Counted from the stretch's first letter, positions 35,534 to 45,815 are shown. The stretch is DNA of 64,000 bases from Chryseobacterium tructae (GCF_030409875.1 NZ_JAUFQR010000001.1:3782001-3846000); one strand, 5' to 3'. Numbers and translations: made by a program. The notes: generated by a model from the letters alone, not told the origin.

Positions 35534-36874
35534 TTATCGGAATTTTAGATCATATTTACTTTTATCTAAAAATAGTAGAGGATTATCCATTTCTATCATT
35601 TCTTCTATCGCTTTTTCTTTGTCAAAAGCATTTTTATAATAGGCTTCAGCGATCTTATACCCTATTCTATATCCCAAATCTCCTGGTCTGTCTTTACTAC
35701 TGGCAGCATTAAATAACCAATTTTGCAGATTGGTTGTACATAGTTCATTCTTCATTTCCATCCATAATTGCTTTTCGTTGGTATTGGCATAAAGAGCAGC
35801 TCTGCTTTTAACTTCCTCTGTTCGGTTCATCATCAGTTTTTCCGAAATATAGCTCGCAACGCCCTCTTTTATTACACTCTCTAATAAGCTACATTTGCAG
35901 GCATCTTTACGTATAGGCACCTGCTGCGTATGAATATATTCGTGGACAACGGTTTCTTTTACATAATCAATTACATCATTCTGATTGGAACGGGAAACAA
36001 TATCGGCTTTTAAATTTTCATTTGTTATTTCAGAAATATCACTGTTCTTATCTCCGGCAAACATTTCAACCCCAATTAACAGATAGTGACCTGATATGGT
36101 TCCCCCTGTAGATACTGGTCCGATAGTAAAAGCTATTTTGGCCGGTTTACTCTTGGCATATAATCTGGTAAAATCAGAAATAATAGAGTTAAATTTTTCT
36201 GATTTTGAAAGGCTTACCGTATTACCTCTGATGCTCTCATAGTATTTCTTATATTTTTTGATTCTTTCGACAAAAAACTCAGCGGAGAAGTATCTTACTT
36301 TCTGAAATTCCTTTAATCCATTAGTACCACGATCCAAATAATATTTCTGAATGATGTCAACACTGTCTTGATTAGACTTGCTGTATTTCAATTTATCATA
36401 AGCTTCCCAAAAATGCTGAATATCAATTGTTGTTATATCTTTTAAATTTTCTGTTTTTACTTCTTCAGACTTCTTGGTTCGCCATTCAATATCCGATTTG
36501 CCTAGTGTTCTTATATTTATTTTTACAATTCCATTGGAAACCAATTTTGGAGAAACTGACTTAATATTAATTCTATATTCTTCATTTTTTTCCGGAGTAT
36601 ATTCCAATTTATCATATCCTTTATTTCCATCAGCAACGTCTGTTGAGGCAATCTTTTGATTGTCGGAATTGTACAGATTTATTTCAATATCAATATTTTC
36701 CTGGTACACTTTTATGATGTAAGTTTTCCCTTTTTCAAAAGGAAGAGTATAATTAAGATCTTCTTTACCGTCGAATGCAATGATTTGATCATTCAATTTG
36801 AATGTATTTTTCTGCCCGAATAACAAGGAGGGAAGAGCAAAAAAAATCAAAAATAATACAATCAGTTTATTCAT
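35534..36874 (-). CDS. Exported HExxH protein, probable metalloprotease-like
   Basis: 446 residues from the ATG at 36874, where a signal peptide begins (NKLIVLFLIFFALPSLLFGQ). The first 120 residues form a beta-sandwich reminiscent of a pre-peptidase domain (FEKGKTYIIKVYQ, EYRINIKSV). Then comes a helical catalytic-like domain with VVHEYIHTQQVP near residue 318 and ESVIKEGVASYISE about 25 residues later, the HExxH...E zinc-ligand pattern seen in DUF2268/GldB-like proteins. Predicted periplasmic. The substrate is unknown. Confidence 0.7.
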   Translation of the reverse strand: MNKLIVLFLIFFALPSLLFGQKNTFKLNDQIIAFDGKEDLNYTLPFEKGKTYIIKVYQENIDIEINLYNSDNQKIASTDVADGNKGYDKLEYTPEKNEEYRINIKSVSPKLVSNGIVKINIRTLGKSDIEWRTKKSEEVKTENLKDITTIDIQHFWEAYDKLKYSKSNQDSVDIIQKYYLDRGTNGLKEFQKVRYFSAEFFVERIKKYKKYYESIRGNTVSLSKSEKFNSIISDFTRLYAKSKPAKIAFTIGPVSTGGTISGHYLLIGVEMFAGDKNSDISEITNENLKADIVSRSNQNDVIDYVKETVVHEYIHTQQVPIRKDACKCSLLESVIKEGVASYISEKLMMNRTEEVKSRAALYANTNEKQLWMEMKNELCTTNLQNWLFNAASSKDRPGDLGYRIGYKIAEAYYKNAFDKEKAIEEMIEMDNPLLFLDKSKYDLKFR

Positions 36875-37130
36875 ATTCTTTTTATCATAAGACAATTGAA
36901 GAGATCATCTTATTACAAAAAACACAGCAAAAAAATAATTTATTATAAAATAAGAATATCAACTCTGCATTTTTGACAAAATTCAAATGGTTGTTTAACA
37001 ATTTTTATAAAAAACTGAATTTAAAATATGAAAGAAGATAAAAAATAGAATAATTCAGCTTATTGATATAAAGGAAATTTAAATATTGTAAACGCTAAGA
37101 CTCTAAGATTTTATTAGGATTACGTATATT
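36875..37130. other. AT-rich intergenic stretch
   Basis: No gene is supported here. The sequence is very AT-rich, with short poly-A and poly-T runs; the divergent promoters of the HExxH gene are expected here, but no clear box stands out. Confidence 0.5.
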
Positions 37131-37312
37131 TTATGGCGCAAGAAAATCAAAGATTTTCAGCAAATGAACAGTTTTATTTTTTGCCACGGATACACGAATA
37201 ACCTTATTCTATGCGACTATGTGGTTTTAAAAATACTTTAACTTTAACCACATCGTAACATAGAATTTATTTGTAAATAAAATAATTCGTGCATCCGTGG
37301 CGATTAAAAAAC
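37131..37312. repeat. Dispersed inverted-repeat element, copy 1
   Basis: TTGCCACGGATACACGAATA and its near complement (ATTCGTGCATCCGTGGC) face each other about 80 bases apart. They are preceded by GCGCAAGAAAATCAAAG. The whole arrangement recurs in inverted orientation at 59820-59965. No gene lies inside. Probably a non-autonomous element or structured repeat. Confidence 0.65.
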
Positions 37313-37524
37313 AATTTCAAATATCTGCGTAATCAGCAATATCTGAGAGAGATTCTCACCATAATCAATTGTATTGAAGATAAAATCCTAACACCTTGGT
37401 GTTTCCCAATAATCCTATTATGTACACTTATTACTCATTACGTGTTATAATATTAACAAACCTTAACCCGTTATCATTTTAACCTTTTTTATTCAAACAC
37501 ATCAAAAAAATAAATGCTTTCACC

Positions 37525-38904
37525 ATGGCTGATTCATTATTAAAAAACAAGCATCTTCTTTGGCGCGCAGGCTTTGGAGTTGGAATTAATCAAATTGCTG
37601 ATTTGAAAAATAAAAACACAAAAACGCTGATTAATGAATTATTTAAAGAAGAAAGCTTTACAGAGATTAACTACGAGACACCGGATATAGCTCCTGCTGC
37701 TGACTATATGAACAGTAGTGCACCTGCTGACCAGAAAAAGGAAATGCAGCGAGTCAATAGAATACAGAACGAAGAATTGAATCTCAATTTTCTGGATAAA
37801 ATGGTGAACAGTAAAGAACAGATGAGAGAAAAGATGGCTTTTTTCTGGCATGGGCATTTTGCTTCAAGAGTGGTCAATCCAAAGTTCAATAGGCAGCTGT
37901 TAAATACTATCCGGAAAAATGCATTGGGAAATTTCAAGGATCTGCTTTTTGAAGTAAGTCAGTCTCCGGCTATGCTCAACTTCTTAAATAACCAGCAAAA
38001 TAAAAAAGATCATCCGAATGAAAATTTTGCCCGTGAAGTCATGGAACTTTTTACTATGGGAAGAGGAAATTACACGGAAAATGATGTAAGAGAAGGAGCC
38101 AGAGCCTTTACAGGATGGAGCTATGATAAAGACGGAGGTTTTAAGGAAAGAAAGAATCAGCATGACGAAAACACGAAAACTTTTCTTGGAAAAACAGGTA
38201 ATTTTGATGGAAATGATGCTTTAAACATTATTCTGGAACAGAAGGCAACAGCCCAATTTATTACAACGAAAATTTATAAATTTTTTGTCAATGAAAATAT
38301 TGACAAAGACATTGTCAATAAGCTCAGTGCCAGTTTTTATAACTCTGGGTATGATATTAAGAAACTCATGACAGACCTCTTTTCAAGTTCATGGTTTTAT
38401 GATCAGAAAAATATAGGAAACAGGATAAAATCTCCTATCGAACTAATGGCCGGGATGATGCGGATATTGCCAATGCATATTCAGAATCCTGAAAACCTCA
38501 TCGTATACCAAAAACTGTTAGGTCAAATGCTTCTCTATCCGCCAAATGTGGCTGGCTGGCCTAATGGAAGATCCTGGATAGACAGCTCTACGCTGATGTT
38601 GAGACTTCAAGTTCCCCAAATATGGTCTGGTCTCCGGCCACTGGAATACAGTCCACGACAAGACGACGATATTGATATGGGAATGAAATCACGGGAAACA
38701 GCTTTGAATAAAAGTTTTAAAAACCCTAATATCTCCATAGACTGGGATCGTGTGGATCAAATTTTTGCCCATAAAAACTGTGAAGATTATTTGATTCAAA
38801 ATCCACAAAGTCTGGATATGAATACAGTCAATAGCTTTTCTGATAAAAGTACAAAAATGACCATTATCAATCTGATGTCAACCCCAGAATATCAATTAAT
38901 GTAA
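37525..38904 (+). CDS. DUF1800-domain protein
   Basis: 459 residues, all within the DUF1800 family: LLWRAGFGVGINQI at the front, MAFFWHGHFASRV near residue 110, NENFAREVMELFTMGRGNYTE near 167, EGARAFTGWSY near 190 and KSPIELMAGMMRIL near 310. It has no obvious signal peptide. The 26-base spacing to a DUF1501 gene is the usual pairing in many bacteria. Biochemical function is not established. Confidence 0.92.
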   Translation: MADSLLKNKHLLWRAGFGVGINQIADLKNKNTKTLINELFKEESFTEINYETPDIAPAADYMNSSAPADQKKEMQRVNRIQNEELNLNFLDKMVNSKEQMREKMAFFWHGHFASRVVNPKFNRQLLNTIRKNALGNFKDLLFEVSQSPAMLNFLNNQQNKKDHPNENFAREVMELFTMGRGNYTENDVREGARAFTGWSYDKDGGFKERKNQHDENTKTFLGKTGNFDGNDALNIILEQKATAQFITTKIYKFFVNENIDKDIVNKLSASFYNSGYDIKKLMTDLFSSSWFYDQKNIGNRIKSPIELMAGMMRILPMHIQNPENLIVYQKLLGQMLLYPPNVAGWPNGRSWIDSSTLMLRLQVPQIWSGLRPLEYSPRQDDDIDMGMKSRETALNKSFKNPNISIDWDRVDQIFAHKNCEDYLIQNPQSLDMNTVNSFSDKSTKMTIINLMSTPEYQLM

Positions 38905-38929
38905 GACCTTCACCTAAATCCAACACATT

Positions 38930-40114
38930 ATGTTAATCAAAAGAAGAGAATTCCTCAAAATAAGTTCGCTGGCAACTGCTTCTCTGTTAATGCCTAACTT
39001 TCTAAAGGCAATGACACTGGATGAAGCTTTGACTCCTAATCAGAATATTTTGGTTGTTTTACAGTTTACAGGTGGTAATGACGGCCTAAATACGATTATT
39101 CCCGCAAAAAATGATATTTATTTCAGAGAAAGGAAAACACTTGCCATCCTAGATTCTTTGTCTCTGACGGATGAAGCCGGAATTAATCCTTCCCTATCCT
39201 ACTTTAAAGAGCTCTTTGATAATGGCGAGCTTTCCGTCATGAACAACGTCGGATATCCAAATCCCGATAAATCCCATTTCAGAAGCATGGATATCTGGCA
39301 ATCAGCGAGCAGAAGTGATGAGTTTTTGGATACCGGATGGCTGGGACGCTTTCTGGATGAAGAATGCTACCGATGTGAGCACCCCACTCAGGCTCTCGAA
39401 GTAGATGACATGCTTAGTCTTGCCTTAAAAGGAGAAAACAATAAAGCATTTGCTTTTAAAGATCCTAAAAGACTCTACCAAACCAGCCAAGAGAAATACT
39501 TTCAATCTCTTTATGATCACCATCATGATGATGAAACAGTTTCATATCTCTATCAGACTTTAGGTTCTACCATCAATAATGCGGGCTATATCTTTGATAA
39601 AAGCAAAGCGAAAAAAACAGAACAAACTTATCCTAATTCTCAATTGGGAAAGGATTTTAAAACAGTAGCCTCATTAATCAAATCGGATATTAACACTCAA
39701 GTTTACTATCTTTCTATCGGGAGTTTTGATACCCATGTGAACCAAAATGACAGACAAAAAAAGCTATTTAGTGATATTAATGAAGCTGTAAAATCGTTTG
39801 TGGCTGATATGAAAAGCAATGGTTTATTCAACAATATTCTTTTGATGACCTTTTCTGAATTTGGGCGACGCGTAGCTCAAAATGCAAGCAACGGAACGGA
39901 TCATGGAACAGCCAACCAAATGTTCTTCATTGGTGGAAATCTTAAAAAGAAAGGATTACTGAACAGCCTTCCCAATTTACAGAATCTAAATGAAGGTGAC
40001 CTGATCTACACCGAAGATTTCAGAAAAGTATATGCTACTATTTTGAAAAACTGGCTGCAAGCTGATTCTTCCAAGGTTTTGGGCTGGAAAAACGGGGTTT
40101 ATGATTTTATATAA
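38930..40114 (+). CDS. DUF1501-domain protein (sulfatase-like superfamily)
   Basis: 394 residues. Twin-arginine-like signal (KRREFLKISSLATASLLMPN). DUF1501 signatures: LVVLQFTGGNDGLNTIIP, NVGYPNPDKSHFRSMDIWQS near residue 110, YLSIGSFDTHVNQNDRQ and MTFSEFGRRVAQNASNGTDHGTA near 308. Likely exported by Tat. Operon partner of the DUF1800 gene; the pair is thought to act together, but the substrate is unknown. Confidence 0.92.
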   Translation: MLIKRREFLKISSLATASLLMPNFLKAMTLDEALTPNQNILVVLQFTGGNDGLNTIIPAKNDIYFRERKTLAILDSLSLTDEAGINPSLSYFKELFDNGELSVMNNVGYPNPDKSHFRSMDIWQSASRSDEFLDTGWLGRFLDEECYRCEHPTQALEVDDMLSLALKGENNKAFAFKDPKRLYQTSQEKYFQSLYDHHHDDETVSYLYQTLGSTINNAGYIFDKSKAKKTEQTYPNSQLGKDFKTVASLIKSDINTQVYYLSIGSFDTHVNQNDRQKKLFSDINEAVKSFVADMKSNGLFNNILLMTFSEFGRRVAQNASNGTDHGTANQMFFIGGNLKKKGLLNSLPNLQNLNEGDLIYTEDFRKVYATILKNWLQADSSKVLGWKNGVYDFI

Positions 40115-40130
40115 CTCAACCGGATTTCTT

Positions 40131-40220
40131 TAACCATAAAAGGCACAAAAGTTTTATAACACTTCAGTTTTTTAAGCGACAAGCTTTATGTCTGACAAGT
40201 ACACTTCAGTTTTTGAAAAT
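40131..40220 (+). repeat. Diverged relative of the repeat seen at 650
   Basis: AACCATAAAAGGCACAAAAG and the following bases align, with many changes, to the spacer unit at 650, 2107 and 2309. It shows that the triplicated segment belongs to a dispersed family. Confidence 0.55.
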
Positions 40221-40254
40221 CTAAGATTTTCTTGAGTACTATGATCAATATTCC

Positions 40255-40330
40255 AGTTGAAGGACTGTACATTCCCCTATTCCGGAGGGGTGTCAAAAAT
40301 TCAAAGAATTTTGACGGGGTGGTTATTAAC
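40255..40330 (+). repeat. Dispersed intergenic palindrome, copy 2
   Basis: CCGGAGGGGTG, TCAAAAATTCAAAGAATTTTGA and CGGGGTGG: same layout as the element near 26740. Confidence 0.6.
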
Positions 40331-40373
40331 GACGCTATACTCATTCGTGCAAAACTCTGCTTAGCATCACAAA

Positions 40374-40408
40374 AAAAGAGACCGTCCAATATAATGACAG
40401 TCTCTTTT
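40374..40408. terminator. Terminator between DUF1501 and the small minus-strand gene
   Basis: AAAGAGAC-GTC and GAC-GTCTCTTT arms with short loop and A/T flanks, placed between convergent genes. Confidence 0.7.
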
Positions 40409-40439
40409 CGATAATTTTAAATGTAAACTACTTTTGCGT

Positions 40440-40577
40440 TTATGCAGTAATCTGCTTAGGTTCATTCTCTTTCTGATCTACCTTTTTGTCAAGTTTTTCA
40501 GATATTTTTTTAACGATATACTCTATCGCAATAGGTGCTATAATGGCAATAAGTGCTTTAAATATTCTTGATTTCAT
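40440..40577 (-). CDS. Small protein with one hydrophobic helix
   Basis: 45 residues. A hydrophobic segment (IFKALIAIIAPIAIEYIV) is followed by a charged amphipathic tail (KKISEKLDKKVDQKENEP). It has a clear ATG, a clean stop and a terminator downstream. No family is recognised. It could be a small membrane-associated protein; an unannotated toxin-like peptide is possible but unsupported. Confidence 0.5.
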   Translation of the reverse strand: MKSRIFKALIAIIAPIAIEYIVKKISEKLDKKVDQKENEPKQITA

Positions 40578-40702
40578 AGTGTGATTTTGTACCTAAACAC
40601 TACAATTTCCAAGCCAAGATAAAAGCTCGGAAAAAAATAATCAATATTTACCTCTAAAACACTGTATTTATATCGCTGTTTTTACTATTAATTCTGAATA
40701 AA

Positions 40703-41722
40703 CTACTTTTCATCAGGAATAATCAGCTCCTGATAATTTTTATTTCCAGCCTTGAATTTTTCTTCCATCCTTACTCGTAGTCTTCTTGGTTTATGGACAA
40801 TAAGAGAATCTCCAAAACCTAACAGCAACCTTTCCAATTCAAAATTGATTTGAACACAGATTTTAAAAAGGGTTCCCTCATTCGTTTCATCGATCACTTC
40901 CTGACTTTTATGCAAGGGTTTTGTTTTAATATAAGGAGCATTGGCTGAATCTACAAAGAATACAACATTTCTGGGAACCATAGATTCCGCAACAGTAACC
41001 CCCACAATATCCTTGAAGTATTCGTCACCATCCAGTTCCTTATCAATGTATGGAAGACTTTCGTCTGCTTCAATACTTTCCATTCTGTCCAAAGCCAGAT
41101 TGTACATCTTTTGCTTGTGTAAACAGATCAGAAACCACCGGTTATTAAATTCCTTCAGCAGTTGCGGATGAACTGTATATACACTTGATTCCCTTGCCGT
41201 AAAGCTTTTGTACAAAATTTTCAGTACCTTTTTATTGAGAATACTTTCATATAGGATATCAATATGTTCTAATCCTTTCAGTTGTTCATTTTTATCCAGA
41301 TGAATAATTGATTTCTGGTTGGTAGAATGAATGGAGTCTTCCAGTTTCTGAATAACACCATTCATCTCTTTAAACATAGAAAAATCTTTGAACTGTTTCA
41401 GGATCTGAACTGCGTTGTTCATTGCTTTCAGGTCACTTTCGTTCACTGAAATATTATGAATGCTGTAATCCGGATCACTGTAACGGTAATATTTTCTCTC
41501 ATACACCTCAATAGGTGCTTCATAACCAAACTTTTCACTCCGCATATTCTGAAGATCCAGCTGAATGGTTCTTTTGCTTACATAAGATTCTTTGCCTTCA
41601 AATTCAAATAATGCTTCGGAACATTCATCAATAAGATCTTCCAAAGTATACTTCCTGTATTTATTTTTGAGGCATTTATCTAATGTTTTATAGCGGATGA
41701 GAGCATTTTTATTAGATGACAT
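40703..41722 (-). CDS. WYL-domain transcriptional regulator
   Basis: 339 residues. N-terminal winged HTH (TLEDLIDECSEALFEFEG, then SKRTIQLDLQNMRSEKFGYEAPI), central WYL domain (ILYKSFTARESSVYTVHPQLLKEFNNRWFLIC) and a C-terminal extension with FELERLLLGFGDSLIVHKPRRLR. WYL regulators sense small ligands or nucleic acids. It lies 23 bases after the HopJ gene on the same strand and diverges from rtcB, so it may control rtcB in place of the sigma54-dependent RtcR found in other bacteria (inference). Confidence 0.88.
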   Translation of the reverse strand: MSSNKNALIRYKTLDKCLKNKYRKYTLEDLIDECSEALFEFEGKESYVSKRTIQLDLQNMRSEKFGYEAPIEVYERKYYRYSDPDYSIHNISVNESDLKAMNNAVQILKQFKDFSMFKEMNGVIQKLEDSIHSTNQKSIIHLDKNEQLKGLEHIDILYESILNKKVLKILYKSFTARESSVYTVHPQLLKEFNNRWFLICLHKQKMYNLALDRMESIEADESLPYIDKELDGDEYFKDIVGVTVAESMVPRNVVFFVDSANAPYIKTKPLHKSQEVIDETNEGTLFKICVQINFELERLLLGFGDSLIVHKPRRLRVRMEEKFKAGNKNYQELIIPDEK

Positions 41723-41745
41723 GATTATTATTTTTGGCTAAAAAT

Positions 41746-42081
41746 CTATTTTTCGGTCAATGGATTTCCCTCAAAGATCAATCCGTCCCATCCGAATTCC
41801 ATGAAGTTTCTGATATTCTGATGATCTGTCCCGTCAGGATTTTTAAGAACTTCTTCTCTGTAAAATTCCCCAAAAAGCGGAAGGGTTTCTTCTTTGGTTA
41901 GCCCATGGTAAGAAGCAAAACCGAATATTTTGCATGAACCGTTATTCTGCCCTTCTTCATTTCTTGTATTCCCATTTTTGAATGCGGTAGGAGTAAAATT
42001 GTAATTTGCATCAATATAGGCTATCACATCAGGGAATTGAATCGTTTCGGGAAAATGTTTTAATTGTTCTAATAATATCAT
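41746..42081 (-). CDS. HopJ-family protein
   Basis: 111 residues covering the HopJ family: FPDVIAYIDANYNFTPTAFKNG, NGSCKIFGFASYHGLTKEETL and HQNIRNFMEFGWDGLIFEG. Despite the name, such proteins are widespread in bacteria without type III secretion and their role is unknown. It precedes the WYL regulator and shares the divergent promoter region with rtcB. Confidence 0.85.
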   Translation of the reverse strand: MILLEQLKHFPETIQFPDVIAYIDANYNFTPTAFKNGNTRNEEGQNNGSCKIFGFASYHGLTKEETLPLFGEFYREEVLKNPDGTDHQNIRNFMEFGWDGLIFEGNPLTEK

Positions 42082-42095
42082 AGTTGTAAGTTTAA

Positions 42096-43628
<1,533 letters not shown>

Positions 43629-43654
43629 TTCCTTATTTAATATGACTCAATATA

Positions 43655-43735
43655 AACCTTATAGGTTTTAGAAACCTATAAGGTTGTTAAAAAACTAATA
43701 ACCAAGCCTTACAGGATAAAACCTGTAAGGTACAT
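43655..43735. repeat. Two perfect palindromes after rtcB
   Basis: AACCTTATAGGTTT with its complement around TAG (about 43657-43687), then CCTTACAGG with CCTGTAAGG around six bases (about 43710-43733). Neither has a strong T-run, so they are more like dispersed REP-type hairpins or mRNA stabilisers than terminators. Confidence 0.65.
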
Positions 43736-43757
43736 GAAAACTTTTTTCATAACGGCA

Positions 43758-43867
43758 GGGGCAGTAGCTCAGATGGTAGAGCAACAAAATTACTTTTCGC
43801 TGCAGGCAAATAAAGTTCCTATGAATTCCAATTGTGGGTCACAGGTTCGAGTCCTGTCTGCTCCTCA
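43758..43867 (+). ncRNA. tRNA-like RNA with a 52-base anticodon-arm region
   Basis: Acceptor stem GGGGCAG (43758-43764) pairs with CTGCTCC (43858-43864). D-stem GCTC (43767-43770) pairs with GAGC (43779-43782) around an AGATGGTAGA-type loop. The T-arm is ACAGG-TTCGAGT-CCTGT (43841-43857). The anticodon arm, normally 17 bases, spans 43784-43835: ACAA/TTGT outside, then an inner hairpin ACTTT/AAAGT (43792-43796 with 43812-43816) followed by TCCTAT. No conventional 7-base anticodon loop exists and no CCA is encoded. It is either a tRNA with an insertion, a tRNA mimic, or a pseudo-tRNA; it lies between rtcB and an unknown gene. Confidence 0.7.
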
Positions 43868-44010
43868 ATATAATTTCAGGCAAAGAAAGTTCCTATATTT
43901 CCCTATTTACTTTCCGCCTTTTTTACAAATCATAAGGCAAAGGGAGTTCCTATATATTTGGTCATTACTCCCCGCTTTATAAAACTATAGGTAAAAGGAG
44001 TTCCTATAAC
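43868..44010 (+). ncRNA. Repeated hairpins ending in AGTTCCTAT
   Basis: Three units follow the tRNA-like element, each with GGCAAA (or GGTAAA), then an AGTTCCTAT box (43888-43896, 43945-43953, 43999-44007). A fourth box is inside the tRNA-like arm (43814-43822). Two downstream units fold: ACTTTC with GGGAGT (43909-43914 with 43942-43947) plus GCC/GGC across an AAA bulge, and ACTCC with GGAGT (43967-43971 with 43997-44001). Paired positions change together among units, which supports an RNA structure. The first downstream unit lacks its own 5' arm. Confidence 0.6.
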
Positions 44011-44061
44011 ACTTCACTTTTAATGAACTTACTCCTCACTTATTTTTTTAAAATTAGAACA

Positions 44062-45495
44062 ATGAAAACATTACAATTATTCAATGCTGTATTGGCCAAA
44101 GAATCAAATGCAGAGCCATTTATTTCTAATGACGGTTTTATTATTGAACCTGATGCAGTTTGGGCAAAAAAAGACATCATCTCCTATTATTCAAAAGAAA
44201 AACTGAATGGAAATGATTTGAATAAAACGTTCCATAAATCCTGGGAAAAAATAAAGAATACTTCCAGAATTGACTTGTTTTTTGAACAGATCCAACACTA
44301 TATTTCAACCTATGGAAGTGATTTCCAGAGCGAGATCTATATTCCTCAAGAAATATTGAATGTTCCTGATACCAAGTTGATCTTTAAGGTCATAAAAGCT
44401 TATACCGTAGAAGAAATGCATGAAAAATGCCTTTCTCTTCTACAATCCGGAATCGCTTTGAAAGAAGAAACGATTGATGATCTGCTGTATATTCTGCATA
44501 CGGAACTGGAATATGATTTTACAGGAAAAGAAAATATCAGAAATAAGGAAGCCATTATAAAAATAGCTGATCGATATGATGCTTACCCTGAAAATCCTGT
44601 TGAATTTTTCCGTTATGTGATCTATAAGACAACCCAAACGACATTATTAATCAAAAATGATGAATTAATTGGTTTAATTAAGCAAAGTAAATTCAACCCA
44701 ACGTATCTGTTTGAAAGCTTTGGGGTGGAAAGACTGGCAGAAATTTTCAACAGATTTAAACCGTTATTCCTTGCTTATAAAAACAAGGCTCCGAAAGCGA
44801 TTAATAAGATCTCAAAGTTATCTAAGGTCAATCATAAGCCATTAGTATCCAACCCATTGAACAATGCTACAAATACATTACTGGAAAACAGTGATTGGCA
44901 TTGGCTGGAAAATGCGACACCGTTTGCATTATTTAAAGCATTATCAGCGTGTTACTCAAGAATGTATGGTCAGGATACTTTTGTCTACAGAATCAGAAAC
45001 GGGAAATCGTGGGTTAAAAAAGGTAAAGAAACTGATGTGAATCAATTCAACTATGAGTTTATTTTAGACTTTCTGAAACTGAAGTATGAACATATTTCCG
45101 GAAAGAAATTCTATTTCCCTAAGAATATAGAGTTTGCTCTTCCAACTTCTGAAAAAATGTTTGTTGGAAATATTCCTACCGGAACCCGTTTTTATGGTGA
45201 TAGATTAGCTGTTGGTGTCTATTGGGAAGATCAATGGGGTGCTCGTGACCTGGATCTTTCAGGATTAAATATCGCTGGAAAAATAGGTTGGAATGCAGCT
45301 TATAATTATGCTGACGGACAATTGATGTATTCAGGAGATATGACTTCTGCTCCTAATGGTGCTGTTGAATATCTTTACGCCAATAAAGGCCTGAGTACTC
45401 CAACACTTGTGATGAACAATGTTTCAGCGGAGACGCCAACTGTGGATATAAAATCGTTATTGGAAAAGGAGATAACATTTCCTACGGCTATATGA
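44062..45495 (+). CDS. RtcB-linked protein of unknown family, TerD-like motif at its end
   Basis: 477 residues from the ATG at 44062; an in-frame ATG at 44023 adds 13. Largely helical to residue 290, then a mixed domain. Near residues 390-450, ARDLDLSGL and YSGDMTSAPNGAVEYLYA resemble the DLDLS...SGD pattern of TerD-type domains (by eye only). The last 15 residues look unnatural. One base missing in the A-run at 45451 would replace them with KIVIGKGDNISYGYMMNPNQ and fuse this frame to the next ORF, giving one protein of about 585 residues. I do not recognise TROVE/Ro60 features. Location after rtcB and the tRNA-like RNA suggests an RNA-related role. Confidence 0.7.
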   Translation: MKTLQLFNAVLAKESNAEPFISNDGFIIEPDAVWAKKDIISYYSKEKLNGNDLNKTFHKSWEKIKNTSRIDLFFEQIQHYISTYGSDFQSEIYIPQEILNVPDTKLIFKVIKAYTVEEMHEKCLSLLQSGIALKEETIDDLLYILHTELEYDFTGKENIRNKEAIIKIADRYDAYPENPVEFFRYVIYKTTQTTLLIKNDELIGLIKQSKFNPTYLFESFGVERLAEIFNRFKPLFLAYKNKAPKAINKISKLSKVNHKPLVSNPLNNATNTLLENSDWHWLENATPFALFKALSACYSRMYGQDTFVYRIRNGKSWVKKGKETDVNQFNYEFILDFLKLKYEHISGKKFYFPKNIEFALPTSEKMFVGNIPTGTRFYGDRLAVGVYWEDQWGARDLDLSGLNIAGKIGWNAAYNYADGQLMYSGDMTSAPNGAVEYLYANKGLSTPTLVMNNVSAETPTVDIKSLLEKEITFPTAI

Positions 45496-45815
45496 TGAAT
45501 CCTAACCAACTCTTTGCAGAAGCCAGATGTAATTCTGTGCAGAAGCAAATGATTCTGGGAATGCTGCTGCCAAAAAACGAAAAACAATGTTTCGTACTGT
45601 TGAATTTCGGAGCAGGTCATTCTCATGTTTCTGGAAATACGGAAGTATCTATGATGGCCACCAGTGCATTGTATCAGCAATGGTATGAAGCAATGTCCTT
45701 CAATGAGCTTATCAAAGAGCTTGGAGGAGAAATTACTACAGAAAAAGCGGAAGCTGATTTTGATTTTTCTCTGGAAAGCCTGGAAAAAGATAGCTTTATA
45801 AAAGTCTTTAAATAA
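45492..45815 (+). CDS. C-terminal part of the RtcB-linked protein, out of frame
   Basis: 107 residues. The first ATG overlaps the preceding stop, but the same frame is open upstream to about 45441 and reads naturally as IVIGKGDNISYGYMMN. It is therefore better seen as the displaced C-terminus of the 44062 protein than as a separate translationally coupled gene. Ends with KDSFIKVFK and a terminator directly after. Features: NPNQLFAEARCNSVQKQMIL and LLNFGAGHSHVSG. Confidence 0.6.
   Translation: MMNPNQLFAEARCNSVQKQMILGMLLPKNEKQCFVLLNFGAGHSHVSGNTEVSMMATSALYQQWYEAMSFNELIKELGGEITTEKAEADFDFSLESLEKDSFIKVFK

Noticed and set aside
43758..43867. Ordinary tRNA gene
   Set aside because: No 7-base anticodon loop can be formed and the arm is three times too long, so I call it tRNA-like without an anticodon.
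43734..43982. An 82-codon frame over the tRNA-like region
   Set aside because: It is produced by the repeated hairpin sequence (LYF/LYI repeats) and crosses the tRNA-like structure; RNA function explains the region better.
43868..44010. CRISPR array
   Set aside because: Repeats are imperfect, spacing is 74, 57 and 54 bases, the spacers share sequence, and no cas genes are present.
44062..45495. Ro60/TROVE protein as in other rtcB loci
   Set aside because: No TROVE or vWA signature could be seen, despite the tempting tRNA-mimic context.
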